Shown here piece by piece: positions 21,301 to 32,078 of a DNA stretch of 64,000 nt. Numbering within the stretch: the first letter of the stretch is position 1; each line of letters starts with the position of its first letter. The translations under genes were made by a program, and so were the position numbers. The notes beneath the pieces were generated by a model. That model searched no databases. It was not told the origin of the DNA and saw only the letters and a list, made by a program, of their open reading frames with translations. The DNA is from Blastobasis lacticolella (taxonomy: Eukaryota > Arthropoda > Insecta > Lepidoptera > Blastobasidae): contig LR990056.1 of NCBI GenBank assembly GCA_905147135.1, positions 4,474,001 to 4,538,000 of the forward strand. The letters run 5' to 3'.

Positions 21301-23887
21301 CATGGCGTTTAAATGTCCGGCTTATATAATATAAAACAAGATTCGAGGGCTTATTCTACATCTTGCACTTTCGATTAGAGAACTGAAAGTTTTATCAATA
21401 ACATGCCTTGGTCACAAAATAAGGAACGGCCCGCCCCAAGCAGAAGGTCCACTGGGAACAAAGCGCCATTTCCTACACGCACACATTACGTTTATACATA
21501 GGCATTCTCAAGCAGTGCTTGGTCACGATTGTTAACTCGAGAATTCGTTGTATCTTCGACGTTAATTGAATATTATTTCATTAAACGATATTATTATTGA
21601 TAAAATAAAATTACTTGTACGTAACTAATATTACTTAATAACAAACAAGCAACGCACGCAGAAACCAAGAACTGATGGGTGACCATTTCAGACTTTGAGG
21701 CTAGTCGACACCACGAGTTCTAATGCCGATGGCGAATCTGGGTTGACCAAGGTCTTCCGCTAGAGACCCTAGGACTGGTTGAACAGTTTCAGGCACCACG
21801 TGACAGTTTCTAACAGAACAAAAAACTGTAATGGCCACCTTGTTGGTTTCTAGTCAGAAATACGTGTCTAGTTAAATATAAAAAAAATCGGTGACCACCT
21901 TCCTTCGCCATCATCAGATCAACTGACTAATATCATAATATTGGATTTTGCAAAAATTTCAATTCAAATTATTACCGGGAAGTGGGTAAAATCCCAGGTT
22001 AGGGAAAGGTTCTCAGGGTCTGATGATTTAATCAGCTGGCGATGCATTTTAAAAAGTGAACTAACAGCATATTATTTTTAAGCTTAGTAAAGTCATAATG
22101 CCTGATGCTGATATGGAAAATCTGATAACATCAGCTTGGGAAGCAATTATGATCACATTATGGCAAGGATTAGATTCTAGTCCTTTGCGAGGGACATGTT
22201 ATTGCTATCTTAAAAATTATATTCGATCTTTTAAATACTTTTCAAAATTCAGATTAAATACAGTAGCAACCCTAGTGAATCAACAAGTTTACGTAATAAT
22301 TTTCGAAGACGACGGGAGTGGACCTTCTGTTAGTTCTCTATTTTGTGCCTTGGTTGTGTCTATCGGATTATAAATTTCCCTTTGCCACAAATGATTGTGC
22401 CTAAGGGAAAGCCGTCTCCGTGGTTGTACCATGCGTTTGTTTAACTGCTAAGAAAGGCATTTAGCATTCCTTTAATGTCTATTTGAAGATCTTTAACACG
22501 CCATGGATGGTCCTTTGGGTATAACCCACTCAACCGCTATTAAAAATATATGTTAGTCGACGTAAAATATAAAGAAAAACGAAAATAGTTTGGTCTAATT
22601 TTGCAAATCACAAAAAAATACGTTTTGTTTTGGCGCTCATGGACTGTAGCTGGGCCAGTTATTCCCTCAGTACAGTTGGTATCCACCTACATACGTTCGG
22701 TAGCCACCTACTATAAATTTTTGATTATTACCTACTTAAACATAGGTATATAGTCGTAACTATCTCTAAACATACCTATGTAAATATCAACAGTTAATAT
22801 CGCGCAGGATAGGGACTTTGACAAACTCTTGTGTCGGAGGCCAAGATCCACTTCGGGTCGCTCAGCATGCGAAGTAAGGTCATATTAAAGTTTCGAACAG
22901 TAACAAATACTTTACCCCATAAAATAAGAACATACGCGGCAAAGTTGAAAGCATACTCTCGTGAAAACCGCGACGTACCCGCAATAACAGCCAGCAGAAA
23001 AGAGAACCACATTAATTAAAATGCCGCAAACTCGAGCGAACGTGCTCCCGGAGTCTTTTAAAGGCAATTCCGCCTTGCCAATGGAGGTTTGCCCTCATTA
23101 TGGCTTATTGATAGTGTAAACTTTTGCCAACGATTTAGCGGTCCGCGGTACGAATCTGCAATGAAAGGAGTTACTACGTTGTTAATACGTGTTGGCGTTT
23201 TGTATCCCCAACGTGCGGACGACGGGGTTTTATAGATTTATTTAGGTAATACGTAATCAGCAGATGGCAGACGACCCTCGAGAAAGCCTTCATGTAAGTT
23301 TACTACACTAATCAACCGATTTTAATGAAGAAGCTTAGCTTAAGCTTAGTTTAAGAACCATCTTAATTAAGTGCCAGGGCGAGTTCACGGCGATATTTGG
23401 CGACCATTTTTTCTCATACAATTTTTTATCTATTGTATTAAATAAAGGTATTTACTATCTGTGTACTTCTAAGACTCGCTCCGCCAAATTCGCTTTTTAA
23501 CCCCCGACGAAAGAGAGGGGTTATAAGTTTGACACGTGTATCTGTAGCTTTGTGTATCTGGTGGCATCGTTTCTCCAAAACGGATGGACTGGACGGAGAA
23601 ATTCTAAGCAGGTTTATAGACTAACGTATGGTAGAGCAGCCAATTAAAATGAAGTATATGTCACACATACAAATGGGTACACAATTTGATCAAACATTTC
23701 GCAGAAATTCGGAAAGCTTTGAAACCCATGTCAATACTTTAACCTTCTGTTTCCAGGAAACCTTGTACAGTAATTGGTGGTTAATAGTGCACGTTTGTTA
23801 GATTCGGCATCGTATTTACTTACACGCGTACGACAGAGACGACACTCTACGAAGCCCGAACTAGCTTATTTGCATAATTTATCGTCA
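21301..23887. other. long stretch with few recognised repeats
   Basis: About 2.6 kb without the window's common families except the 23500-23610 relic. Short frames at 22098-22373 and 22831-23019 carry no domain. Candidate low-copy or regulatory DNA. Confidence 0.35.
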
Positions 23888-24163
23888 ACCAGTGACTTTT
23901 TTCTGAGTTTCATTATGTACATTGTATGTACATTAGTTGAACACTAACCGATGCGCTTACGGCGAGGGAAAACATCGTGATGAAACCTGCATATTAAGGC
24001 GCCTGAATTTGTAACCATGATCCAATCTGGTCAGTTTCCCGTAGAAGCAGGGTCACGGAGATCAGTTAGATGTCGCTCCACTGTAATTATCTGATCTGCC
24101 AAAACCTGACTCATAGACAGTGCGGACCCCGGCCCTCCTCCTCCTTAACGCCAACATGATGAT
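23888..24163 (+). mobile_element. SINE-A, 5' truncated
   Basis: Lacks the tRNA head. It starts in the TGACTTTTTTCTGAG section and runs through GAGGGAAAACATCGTGATG to CTTAACGCCAACATGATG. Confidence 0.8.
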
Positions 24164-24670
24164 CTCTAACCGGTATGTATTTGTAAGAGCCCAGAACATT
24201 TAGCAACAGACCGTTTCTGCCATCAGCAGCCAGCTTTAAACATTTAAATTGTTTTGAGGTTTTACGTTAAAAAGCGACGTTTTCCGGCGAGATTCTTGCT
24301 CGACATTGCACAAAACAAGCGGCTGTCCCCACATCAAAGTTTACGAATAAATTACCGCCCGTCAACCAGGTACGGAACAATCCTTCAACTTTTCAGGCGT
24401 CATCAAAAATTACCACCGCTTTCATAGAATAGCTCTCAAATACCCCATTTATGCGGACAACAAAGATTTATTTGCATAAATTTAAAATTTCGCTCAGAGG
24501 ACGCGCGACGAGGCGAGCGAGCTAGGGCTGGCACTTCGTCAGGCACGTCACTTTTTATATTGGACATTCTTGTGTTCTTGTTTGATCGCGATAGGCGCTA
24601 CTGGTGGGAGCGAGATGAAGCCATGAAATACATATGGTATGGTATTAAGACAATAATCGTGAAGAATAAG

Positions 24671-24707
24671 ATGCTACGCTACGCTACGCTATGCTATGCT
24701 ACGCTCA
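24671..24707. repeat. pentanucleotide microsatellite (GCTAC/GCTAT)n
   Basis: About seven units of GCTAC or GCTAT. It lies just upstream of the decayed LINE C-terminus. Confidence 0.85.
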
Positions 24708-24997
24708 TTAAAATTTATAACCGCCTTGACAATAATTTGAAATTATTGCCAGTAATTATATTTAAACAAAAATTTAAAAAATGGATGATTCAAAGTTGTT
24801 TTTACAGTGTTAATGTATTTTATGAGTCATTTGAGCGCGGACGTTAAAATTAGGATGTAACACAATAACAATAACATATTAGTTATGTAAAATTAATTAA
24901 CTATTGTGGCAATAATAATTTAAATAATTTATTCAAGCTGATTGACATATTTATTGTAATATTTTAACTGTTGTGACAATTTTGATTTATATAATTT
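24690..24997 (+). pseudogene. 3' end of an older LINE, interrupted by the Jockey-like insertion
   Basis: The + frame ends ...IYNRLDNNLKLLPVIIFKQK, then FKKWMIQSCFYSVNVF, a pattern I know from the C-termini of insect non-LTR ORF2 proteins. Stop TAA is at 24845. The AT-rich 3' UTR runs to 24997, where the Jockey-like element is inserted, and resumes at 29489. TGATTGACATATT occurs on both sides (24939 and 29489), apparently an internal repeat of this UTR. Confidence 0.6.
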
Positions 24998-25005
24998 ATT
25001 AATTA

Positions 25006-25226
25006 AGAGTGTTTGTTCGACTTCCGTCGAGTATAGTCGCTGCGCAGACGCTCTTGCGCTAGTTTCGTGCTCGCGTAAAGCGCTGACGCTGCAGCCTACT
25101 CCGCGTCGTCTACTCGGCTACGGCCGCGATGACCCAGTTATTGTGCGTGAATCACAAACGTTCGGTGTAATGTTGTGTAATTCAAATCATTATTAAGGCG
25201 AAGTTACATCAATTTAGTGATCAATT
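25006..25226 (+). promoter_or_regulatory. Jockey-like 5' UTR, probable internal promoter
   Basis: CpG-rich leader in an AT-rich setting, beginning AGAGTGTTTGTTCGACTTCC. Non-LTR elements of this group carry a TATA-less internal RNA polymerase II promoter here. An AGTCG resembling a downstream promoter element begins 29 bases after the 5' end; that site is inference. Confidence 0.5.
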
Positions 25227-26579
25227 ATGGTTGGCAAAAGTCCAATGGAACTTAAAACAGAAAATGAATTTCTGTTATACAACCATTACTCCGAAGAAAA
25301 AAGTAATCGTGAGAAATTCGAAAGTTTGGTACGCGACCTTAGCAAGCAAGTAGAAACTCTGCAACTAGAATTAAAGAAGACACAGGAGCAAAACATTCTA
25401 CTCCAGGAACAGATATCCTTAACCACTGTAAGTACTGATACTGGCAAACACCAAAAGCAGTATGAGACAGATGAAGAGGAATTGGCCAAAGAAACTGAGT
25501 GGGTACGGAAAATTAGTCGTAAGAAAAGGAAACTGAACACAACACACTCCCCTCCACCACAAGAAGGATCCAATTCCGACGGAACCACTAAAGAAGAGAA
25601 AGTGAAAAAAGTTCCACTTCCTCCGCCCATAGTTGTCGAAAATATCATGAACTACCAGAAATTCTATGATCTCCTTTCGGCAAGTATAAACAAAGACACG
25701 TTTATCATAAAAATGTTGAATGGCGACACCGCAAAGATAAATGCAAATAATGAAAACTCGTACAGAGCAATTACCGAACTGTTGCTTGCGAACAAGTGCC
25801 TGTGGCACTCCTACGAGAATAAACAGGACCGACCGATAAGGGTAATGGCCAAAAACCTCCATTCGTCGTGTACTCCAGAAAGAATCGTGGAAGACCTTAA
25901 TAACAAGGGATATAAAATTAACGAAGCGGTCAACAAACTCAGCTGGAGAAATAAGCAACCGCTTAACATGTTTATGCTTTCGTTCCAAAAAGATGAAGAC
26001 ATAAATAATATTTATAACATAAGGTCTATACTGGGCTGCAAAGTTGATATTCAACCACTAAAAACATCCAAGCTCATACCGCAATGTAAACGGTGTCAAG
26101 CCTATGGTCATACCCAAAAATACTGTTCAAAAGAACCAAGGTGTGTTAAGTGTACAGGAAAGCATTTAACTAAAGACTGTAATAAACCAGCAGATGACAA
26201 GCCAAAGTGCGTTCATTGTGGCGAACCTCACCCGGCAAGTTACAGAGGGTGTATTGTAGCTAAAGAACTACAGTTTTTAAAAAACAAAACTCTAAAGAAA
26301 AATGTAACAACTACATCCGGTCCAGCATTCAATACCAATAAAAGCAAGAAGACAATGGATCAAAATCATATGGGCAAGCAGGTCACCAAAAGCCTGTCAT
26401 TTGCACAAGTTACAAAGGGAGCCCAACCGTCTCAACAGTCTAGCTCCAATCCATCATCTGCTAGCTCCAATACAGATTCAAAGATTAATAGAATTTTAGA
26501 TCTTTTAACCTCATTTGATAAAAGGTTAAAGAAACTTGAAAACAGCACTAAAATTGCTACATCCAAACAAGGGAAATGA
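25227..26579 (+). CDS. Jockey-like ORF1, gag-like nucleic-acid-binding protein (450 aa)
   Basis: RNA-binding protein of the retrotransposon ribonucleoprotein. Visible parts: a charged, likely coiled-coil segment at residues 25-66 (LVRDLSKQVETLQLELKK); a basic region near 95-102; a PRE_C2HC-type region about 205-280 (NLHSSCTPERIVEDLNNKGY); and three zinc knuckles, C287-C290-H295-C300, C306-C309-H313-C318 and C328-C331-H335-C342. A Ser/Gln-rich stretch and a second short coiled coil (ILDLLTSFDKRLKKLE) close the protein. The stop TGA overlaps the ORF2 start as ATGA. The length is normal for the family and no break is seen. Confidence 0.92.
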   Translation: MVGKSPMELKTENEFLLYNHYSEEKSNREKFESLVRDLSKQVETLQLELKKTQEQNILLQEQISLTTVSTDTGKHQKQYETDEEELAKETEWVRKISRKKRKLNTTHSPPPQEGSNSDGTTKEEKVKKVPLPPPIVVENIMNYQKFYDLLSASINKDTFIIKMLNGDTAKINANNENSYRAITELLLANKCLWHSYENKQDRPIRVMAKNLHSSCTPERIVEDLNNKGYKINEAVNKLSWRNKQPLNMFMLSFQKDEDINNIYNIRSILGCKVDIQPLKTSKLIPQCKRCQAYGHTQKYCSKEPRCVKCTGKHLTKDCNKPADDKPKCVHCGEPHPASYRGCIVAKELQFLKNKTLKKNVTTTSGPAFNTNKSKKTMDQNHMGKQVTKSLSFAQVTKGAQPSQQSSSNPSSASSNTDSKINRILDLLTSFDKRLKKLENSTKIATSKQGK

Positions 26580-29236
26580 CTATGGGACTCAAAATTATGG
26601 CATGGAATGCGAATGGGCTCGCAAAACATCTAAATGAGTTACAAGTGGTTCTAAGCACAAACAATATTGATATTTGCCTAATATCAGAATCCCATTGCAC
26701 CAGAGAGTCGTTTATAAAAATCAAAGACTATAAAGTCTATCATGCTTTACACCCTGATAACACTGCAAGGGGAGGAAGCACTGTCATAATAAAAGAAAAT
26801 ATTTACCATTACGAAGAGCATAAATGTGAGGAACAGGCTATACAAACAGTGGCTGTTTGTGTAAGAACTAAACGTTACCCTGTTACCATTTCCGCCATAT
26901 ACTGTCCACCAAAGTATTCCCTAAAACGCGAACAGTATAAAAACCTTCTATACAATCTAGGTAACAGATTCATACTTGGAGGTGATTTTAATGCTAAACA
27001 CATCCACTGGGGATCAAGATTAACTACAACTAAAGGGAAAGAGCTTCTTTATGCTACTAGATATATGAATTGTGGCGTAATATCAACCGCAAAACCAACG
27101 TATTGGCCCACTGATCGTAATAAAGTCCCAGACCTCATTGACTTTTTTATATGTAAAAATATACCAACTAGTTTTCTTCACATTGAGGAAGGATATGAAA
27201 TGAGCTCAGATCACTCGCCAATAATTTTGACTCTTAGTGAGAGCATAATACTAAAAGAGAGCAATGTTACCCTGTCAAACAAGAAAACCGACTGGGAAAG
27301 CTTTAAACATGATCTAGACTCTATTACTGAACTTAATGTTTCTTTAAAAAGTCCACAAGAGCTAGATACATATCTAAGTAAATTCATTACAAATATACAG
27401 CAATGTGCCTGGAAAAATACACCAACAGTGAAGAAGAGATCAAAAGGTAACTGCTATCCAGCCGAAATTCTAAACCTCCTTAAAGAAAAGAGAAAGCAAA
27501 GACGCAAATGGCAACAAAGTAGATATCCCGTGGACAAAACGCGGCTAAACTACTTAACAAAAAAACTAAGGGAAGAAATTCAGAACTTTCGTGATGAATC
27601 TACGAATATCTACCTAAGAAAGTTAACAAGTGATCGCACAACTGATTACTCCTTGTGGAAAACTATAAAGCACATAAAGACGCCAACCTTACACATACCT
27701 CCCATTAAAGAAACTAATGGGGGGTGGGCCATAAATAATAAACAAAAAGCTATTAGATTTGCTAATCACCTGGAACAAATATTCCAACCTAACATGCATA
27801 ACTCTGAGAACACAGAACTGGAGGAAGCATCTTGTAATGATAGATTAGAAATAAAACTCGTTACCCCTAAAGAGGTTCAGAATGAGATAAAACGCTTAAA
27901 GAAAAATAAAGCTCCTGGCTTTGATCTAATTACGGGCGAAATTCTCCAAAATCTTCCACGTAAAGCCATCGTAAAACTTACCACCCTTATCAATGCTTCG
28001 TTTAGACTAAAATACGTGCCTGATATGTGGAAAGTTGCAGAAATCATTATGATACCGAAACCTGGAAAACCACCTCAGGAAATAACATCCTATAGACCAA
28101 TTTCTCTATTGCCAGTTATGTCAAAGTTGTTCGAAAAGCTCCTATTAAGACGACTGAGCCCCATAATAGAAGAAAGAAAGCTTATCCCTGATTATCAGTT
28201 TGGATTTAGGGAGAAGCATTCAACAATCGATCAAGTGCACAGAATAACTAGTTTAATAGAAAAAACATTAGAAGAAAATAAAGTCTGTTCTACTGTTTTC
28301 CTAGACGTGGCACAAGCATTTGATAAGGTTTGGCATGAAGGTCTTATGCACAAAATAAGACATAAACTTCCGAAGCAGTTTGCAGATATTCTGGAATCTT
28401 ATCTTACGCAGAGAATGTTTCGAGTTAGACAGGATGAGGAATATTCAGAACTTAAGTACATAAAAGCTGGAGTACCACAAGGAAGCGTCCTAGGTCCGAT
28501 GTTGTATTTATTATACACTTGTGATATCCCAGAACTAAAAAATAACATCATTGCAACCTTTGCGGATGATACGGCTATCATGGCTACAGGGTCCACTCAA
28601 GAAGAAGCAGTAACGAAACTGCAAACAGCTATCAACACTATATTTGATTGGACAGTGAAGTGGCGAATCAAACTGAATGAGTCAAAATCGATTCATGTCG
28701 ATTTTACTAACAAAAGACCGTCTTATCATCCGGTATTTATAAACAATCAAGCAATACCGCACAAAAACACAGCTAAATATTTAGGCATGACCTTAGACGC
28801 AAAGCTTCGCTGGAAAGCTCATGTCAAAAAGAAACGCGACGAATTAGAACTTCGCTATAAAAAGATGTACTGGCTACTTGGAAAGCATTCTTCTTTATCA
28901 GTACACAACAAACTACTTTTGTACAAACAAGTCCTAATGCCAGTATGGACTTATGGTATTCAGCTATGGGGCTGTACCAAACAAAGCAACACACAGATGA
29001 TACAACGCTTTCAAAACAAAGTACTGAGGGACATTGTAAATGCGCCGTGGTACATTAGAAACAATGATCTTCACCGGGACCTCAATGTGGATCTTGTTGC
29101 AACTATAATTAAAAAACACGCCGAAGCCCATGAAAGAAGGCTTCATCATCATGTGAATGTCGAGGCTATCCAGCTCCTTGACAACACGAACATAGTGCGA
29201 AGACTAAAAAGGACAAAACCTTTTGAGTTAGTGTAG
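26576..29236 (+). CDS. Jockey-like ORF2, endonuclease and reverse transcriptase (886 aa)
   Basis: Drives target-primed reverse transcription. An AP-type endonuclease spans residues 6-220: WNANGL (N11), SESH (E38), GGDFN (D137, N139) and SDHSP (D212, H213). The reverse transcriptase spans about 430-730: SYRPISLLPVMSKLFEKLL, QFGFREKHST, FLDVAQAFDKVW (D577), GVPQGSVLGP (632-641) and the catalytic FADD (662-665). A C-terminal conserved part has YGIQLWGCT and NAPWYIRNNDLH. Translation probably starts by termination-reinitiation at the ATGA overlap with ORF1. All catalytic residues I can name are present, so the element may be able to move. Other ATG-initiated frames inside are shadows. Confidence 0.95.
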   Translation: MTMGLKIMAWNANGLAKHLNELQVVLSTNNIDICLISESHCTRESFIKIKDYKVYHALHPDNTARGGSTVIIKENIYHYEEHKCEEQAIQTVAVCVRTKRYPVTISAIYCPPKYSLKREQYKNLLYNLGNRFILGGDFNAKHIHWGSRLTTTKGKELLYATRYMNCGVISTAKPTYWPTDRNKVPDLIDFFICKNIPTSFLHIEEGYEMSSDHSPIILTLSESIILKESNVTLSNKKTDWESFKHDLDSITELNVSLKSPQELDTYLSKFITNIQQCAWKNTPTVKKRSKGNCYPAEILNLLKEKRKQRRKWQQSRYPVDKTRLNYLTKKLREEIQNFRDESTNIYLRKLTSDRTTDYSLWKTIKHIKTPTLHIPPIKETNGGWAINNKQKAIRFANHLEQIFQPNMHNSENTELEEASCNDRLEIKLVTPKEVQNEIKRLKKNKAPGFDLITGEILQNLPRKAIVKLTTLINASFRLKYVPDMWKVAEIIMIPKPGKPPQEITSYRPISLLPVMSKLFEKLLLRRLSPIIEERKLIPDYQFGFREKHSTIDQVHRITSLIEKTLEENKVCSTVFLDVAQAFDKVWHEGLMHKIRHKLPKQFADILESYLTQRMFRVRQDEEYSELKYIKAGVPQGSVLGPMLYLLYTCDIPELKNNIIATFADDTAIMATGSTQEEAVTKLQTAINTIFDWTVKWRIKLNESKSIHVDFTNKRPSYHPVFINNQAIPHKNTAKYLGMTLDAKLRWKAHVKKKRDELELRYKKMYWLLGKHSSLSVHNKLLLYKQVLMPVWTYGIQLWGCTKQSNTQMIQRFQNKVLRDIVNAPWYIRNNDLHRDLNVDLVATIIKKHAEAHERRLHHHVNVEAIQLLDNTNIVRRLKRTKPFELV

Positions 29237-29481
29237 TGATTATTAGTGATAAGTAGTGCGATGAGTACTTACTGCAAAGAACACAATAACAATGTGTCTT
29301 CCCCTTAATAGAGACAATAAGAAAAGGTGTTAATGGACACATTCTTATATTATTCTAACCTAGCAAATTATGTTAAATTTAAATTACTTATTAGTCTTTA
29401 GGCTAGATTGTAATTGCAATGCTCTACCTACTTGTCAAATAGGTAGAACATCTTAATAAAAAAAAAAAAAAAAAAAAAAAA
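29237..29481 (+). other. Jockey-like 3' UTR and poly(A)
   Basis: About 220 bases after the ORF2 stop, then AATAAA at 29455-29460 running into 24 uninterrupted A residues (29458-29481). An uninterrupted tail of this length fits a young insertion. Confidence 0.85.
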
Positions 29482-29700
29482 TTAATTATGATTGACATAT
29501 TATGGGAAAATAGTGTTGTGAAATTGAGATTTATAAGTTATGAATTTTTTGCTGAAATTACTCGAATTAATTTAATTTAACTGAAATATTGCATGCCAGA
29601 TTCTAGTAAAGTGTGTGAAGCGAAAATATTAATTTTAACAACTATTGTATACCACATTTTAAGCAATAAATAATATTTTATTCTGTTCTATTCTATTTTA
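29482..29700 (+). mobile_element. continuation of the older LINE 3' UTR
   Basis: AT-rich, with no gene. GCAATAAATAATATTTTATT near 29665 could be its 3' processing region. Taken with 24690-24997 it reconstructs one tail split by the Jockey-like insertion; this is inference from position and composition. Confidence 0.4.
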
Positions 29701-29705
29701 CGCCT

Positions 29706-29870
29706 CTTGCTTATTATGCATGCCTCATCCGTCAAACCGGAACACAACGATGCAAGCGTTGTTGCTTTTTGACAGAAATAGATAAAGGGTTAATTTACCC
29801 ATCCAGGCGTAGGTACTCCTCAAGCATGACAGAGTCCCACCATTTGTGAACTAGGAGCCATTACGGTCTG
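29706..29870 (-). repeat. REP-F, partial copy
   Basis: GCCTCATCCGTCAAACCGGA and GCATGACAGAGTCCCACC match the right half of the family. Confidence 0.5.
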
Positions 29871-30571
29871 CGGGCTGAAATGAGCAAATAGTTTGACATT
29901 AGCATTCCGCCATGATGAGAAAAAAGTTGCTTCCCTTATGAGCAGGATGTTCAGCAGCACCAACACCATTCTGATGCGGATAAGTGCGAGTGCCCTGTAG
30001 CCACACACTGGTTATCATTGCTAGTAGGTTATGGTAGACTCATGGTAGATATTGAATTATTTATTTGACATTTATTTTGACATGTCATTTTTATTATTTT
30101 TTCACTTATAAAATGACATCTATTTTTGACATCGGAATAAATGTTAAATGAATTATCAGAATTATATGGAATAATGAATATAATATGAATTATCTAGCAT
30201 TACACAATTATCTACTAACATAGCTAACTTAAGCAATATTGTTTATTTTTTACTAACAAATTATGAAATACGTATTCTGAAACAAATGATTTGAATTGAA
30301 TTGAATTGAGTAGAATAAAACGACTTATTGACAACCCTGCCCCTTCCAGCTCCGAGTAAAACTCAAGATGAAATTGATGTTGAGTTGACAATTCGTATCA
30401 CCGAAGAGGTATACGCCTACCTGTTATACCTGCGAGTGCATAAATTATGTGTACCTACTTTATCTCCATTCAAGTTTGAACAGACATGCAACAGAACAGC
30501 AAATGGAATTTAAGCGTATATCCGTCGCGCGTCGGTTTATTGTGTGGTGTCCGGATTTCGGAAAAATTGCA

Positions 30572-30895
30572 TTTCTTTTTTATACTACTCAGTGACAAAC
30601 GAACAGACAGCCCACCTGCTGGCAAGTGGTAACTGTCCCTCATAACATCTATGACTCATGCATTTAGGTGGCAGGCAACAAAAATGCAGAACCACAGGTA
30701 CGCTGACACTGTGAGGACTAAGATGAAATGCCTCATGCCCGTAATTGCGCTGGCTACCTTATCCTTCAAACCGGAACACAAAGAACACAAGAATGCAAGC
30801 ATTGTTGTTTGGCGGCAGAAATAGATAAGACGGTGGTACTCACCCAGGTGGACTCCTCAGGCTTGACAGAGCCCTATCACCTGATAAACTACAGC
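30572..30895 (-). repeat. REP-F, long copy
   Basis: Dispersed repeat: TGACAAACGAACAGACAGCC, GAGGACTAAGATGAAATGCC, GTAATTGCGCTGGCTACCTT, AGGCTTGACAGAGCCCTATC. The T-rich start suggests its 3' end is at the left, so it is on the minus strand. The open frame of 71 codons here is part of the repeat. Confidence 0.65.
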
Positions 30896-31014
30896 ATAGC
30901 ACCAAACCCTTACATTAATATTTTTTATTCTATTAGTACCTAATAGTGTCGTGTAAGGCCATTAATATGGCAAGCCGGGACACACCCAAAAAGTAGGTTG
31001 AAGCGTATTCTGTT

Positions 31015-31155
31015 GAGTTTAGAGGTCTCTTCAGAGGCGGGCAACGCATTAGTGACTCCCCTGGTGTTGCTGATGTCCATAGGCGGCGGTGACCACTTTA
31101 CATCAGGTGGCCCGCTTGCCTGTTTGTCTGCCGTATAACATAACATAAAAAAAAG
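31015..31155 (+). repeat. LINE-D 3' end
   Basis: TTAGTGACTCCCCTGGTGTT, GGCGGCGGTGACCACTTTAC, then GCCGTATAACATAACATAAA with an A run. Confidence 0.7.
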
Positions 31156-31198
31156 ATTATTTTCGAACACCTCGATATCCTCACTACCCGGCACTCAT

Positions 31199-31413
31199 CA
31201 TTATTTTGACGTTAATATCCCGGTTATGCTCTCGCGAACGAGGGCCAGGGGCCCGCCTTGACCACGATCCAGGATTTGGCAGATCAGAGAATTACAGTAG
31301 AGCGACTGCCATCTGACCTCCGTCACCCTGCTATCAGGGGAACCTGACTAGATTGGATTATGGTTACACATTCTGTCGCCTGAATGTGCAGGTTTTATCA
31401 CGATGTTTTCCCG
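31199..31413 (-). mobile_element. SINE-A, head missing
   Basis: Reverse copy from TTGACGTTAATATCCCGG to ATCACGATGTTTTCCCG. Confidence 0.8.
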
Positions 31414-31887
31414 ATATCTGTATAAGTAATAGGTACAGTATGTATCACTTAAGTCACCAGGCACATTGGTGGTTTTGTATACATCGTAGACTACACCAAA
31501 TAGCCACATTTAAGTTATTGATTATCGATTCTGTGACGCAATGGTGCTTTGACTGACTTTTGGTTATTAATACCCCGTAACTTCTCACCTTCGCTTGTTA
31601 AATGAGGTTTAAAATAGTTCTTTTGGTTTAGATTACACAATTTGTAACAAAAGTAACCATAATTATCGTAATTTCAAGGTTTATAGACATAAACCTTAAA
31701 ATTTACAAACTTATTAAATAGAAAAAGTTTCCCTATTCAAATATTATTTTAATCACATAATTTGAACGGTTGATACGATATGCATTAAATACGACCAATA
31801 TTCTGGTGACATAAGTTGGGGAAGAGCTTTACTTACCTAAGTTACTAAGTTATGCAGAATTTTAAAGATTTAAGTAAAAAGCTAACG

Positions 31888-32078
31888 GAGGGCTTAGTGT
31901 GAGTTTCGCTTGGATTTTACTTTACTATCGCGTTTGCGTTTGCGTCGAAATTAGTATGAAGAAAAAAACTTCATTTACGTACCACTAGACGGCGCTATAC
32001 ATTTTTTCATACTAATTTTCACGTAAACGCAAACGCGATAGTAAAGTAAAATCGAAACGAAACTCACACTAAGCCCTC
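31888..32078. mobile_element. 191-bp foldback MITE
   Basis: GAGGGCTTAGTGTGAGTTTC and its inverse at the right end; the arms continue through TTTACTTTACTATCGCGTTT and TTAGTATGAA for about 80 bp. The centre has a short ACTAGACGGCGC segment. Confidence 0.8.

Larger units (their letters stand above)
25006..29480 (+). mobile_element. Full-length Jockey-like non-LTR retrotransposon, both ORFs intact
   Basis: 4.47 kb element: GC-rich 5' UTR (25006-25226), ORF1, ORF2, 3' UTR with AATAAA at 29455, and a poly(A) of 24 A. ATTAATTA occurs immediately before (24998-25005) and right at the end of the poly(A) (29481-29488), an 8-base target duplication. There is no stop or frameshift in 3.9 kb of coding sequence, which implies recent insertion. 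Clade assignment to Jockey rests on the two-ORF plan, three CCHC knuckles in ORF1 and endonuclease-RT order in ORF2 without an RNase H domain. Confidence 0.93.

Noticed and set aside
25286..26054. minus-strand frames of 120 and 211 codons
   Set aside because: They are the shadow of the Jockey-like ORF1 on the other strand.
24939..29501. TGATTGACATATT as the Jockey target duplication
   Set aside because: It is 54 bases from the 5' end and separated from the poly(A); ATTAATTA abuts both ends and fits better.
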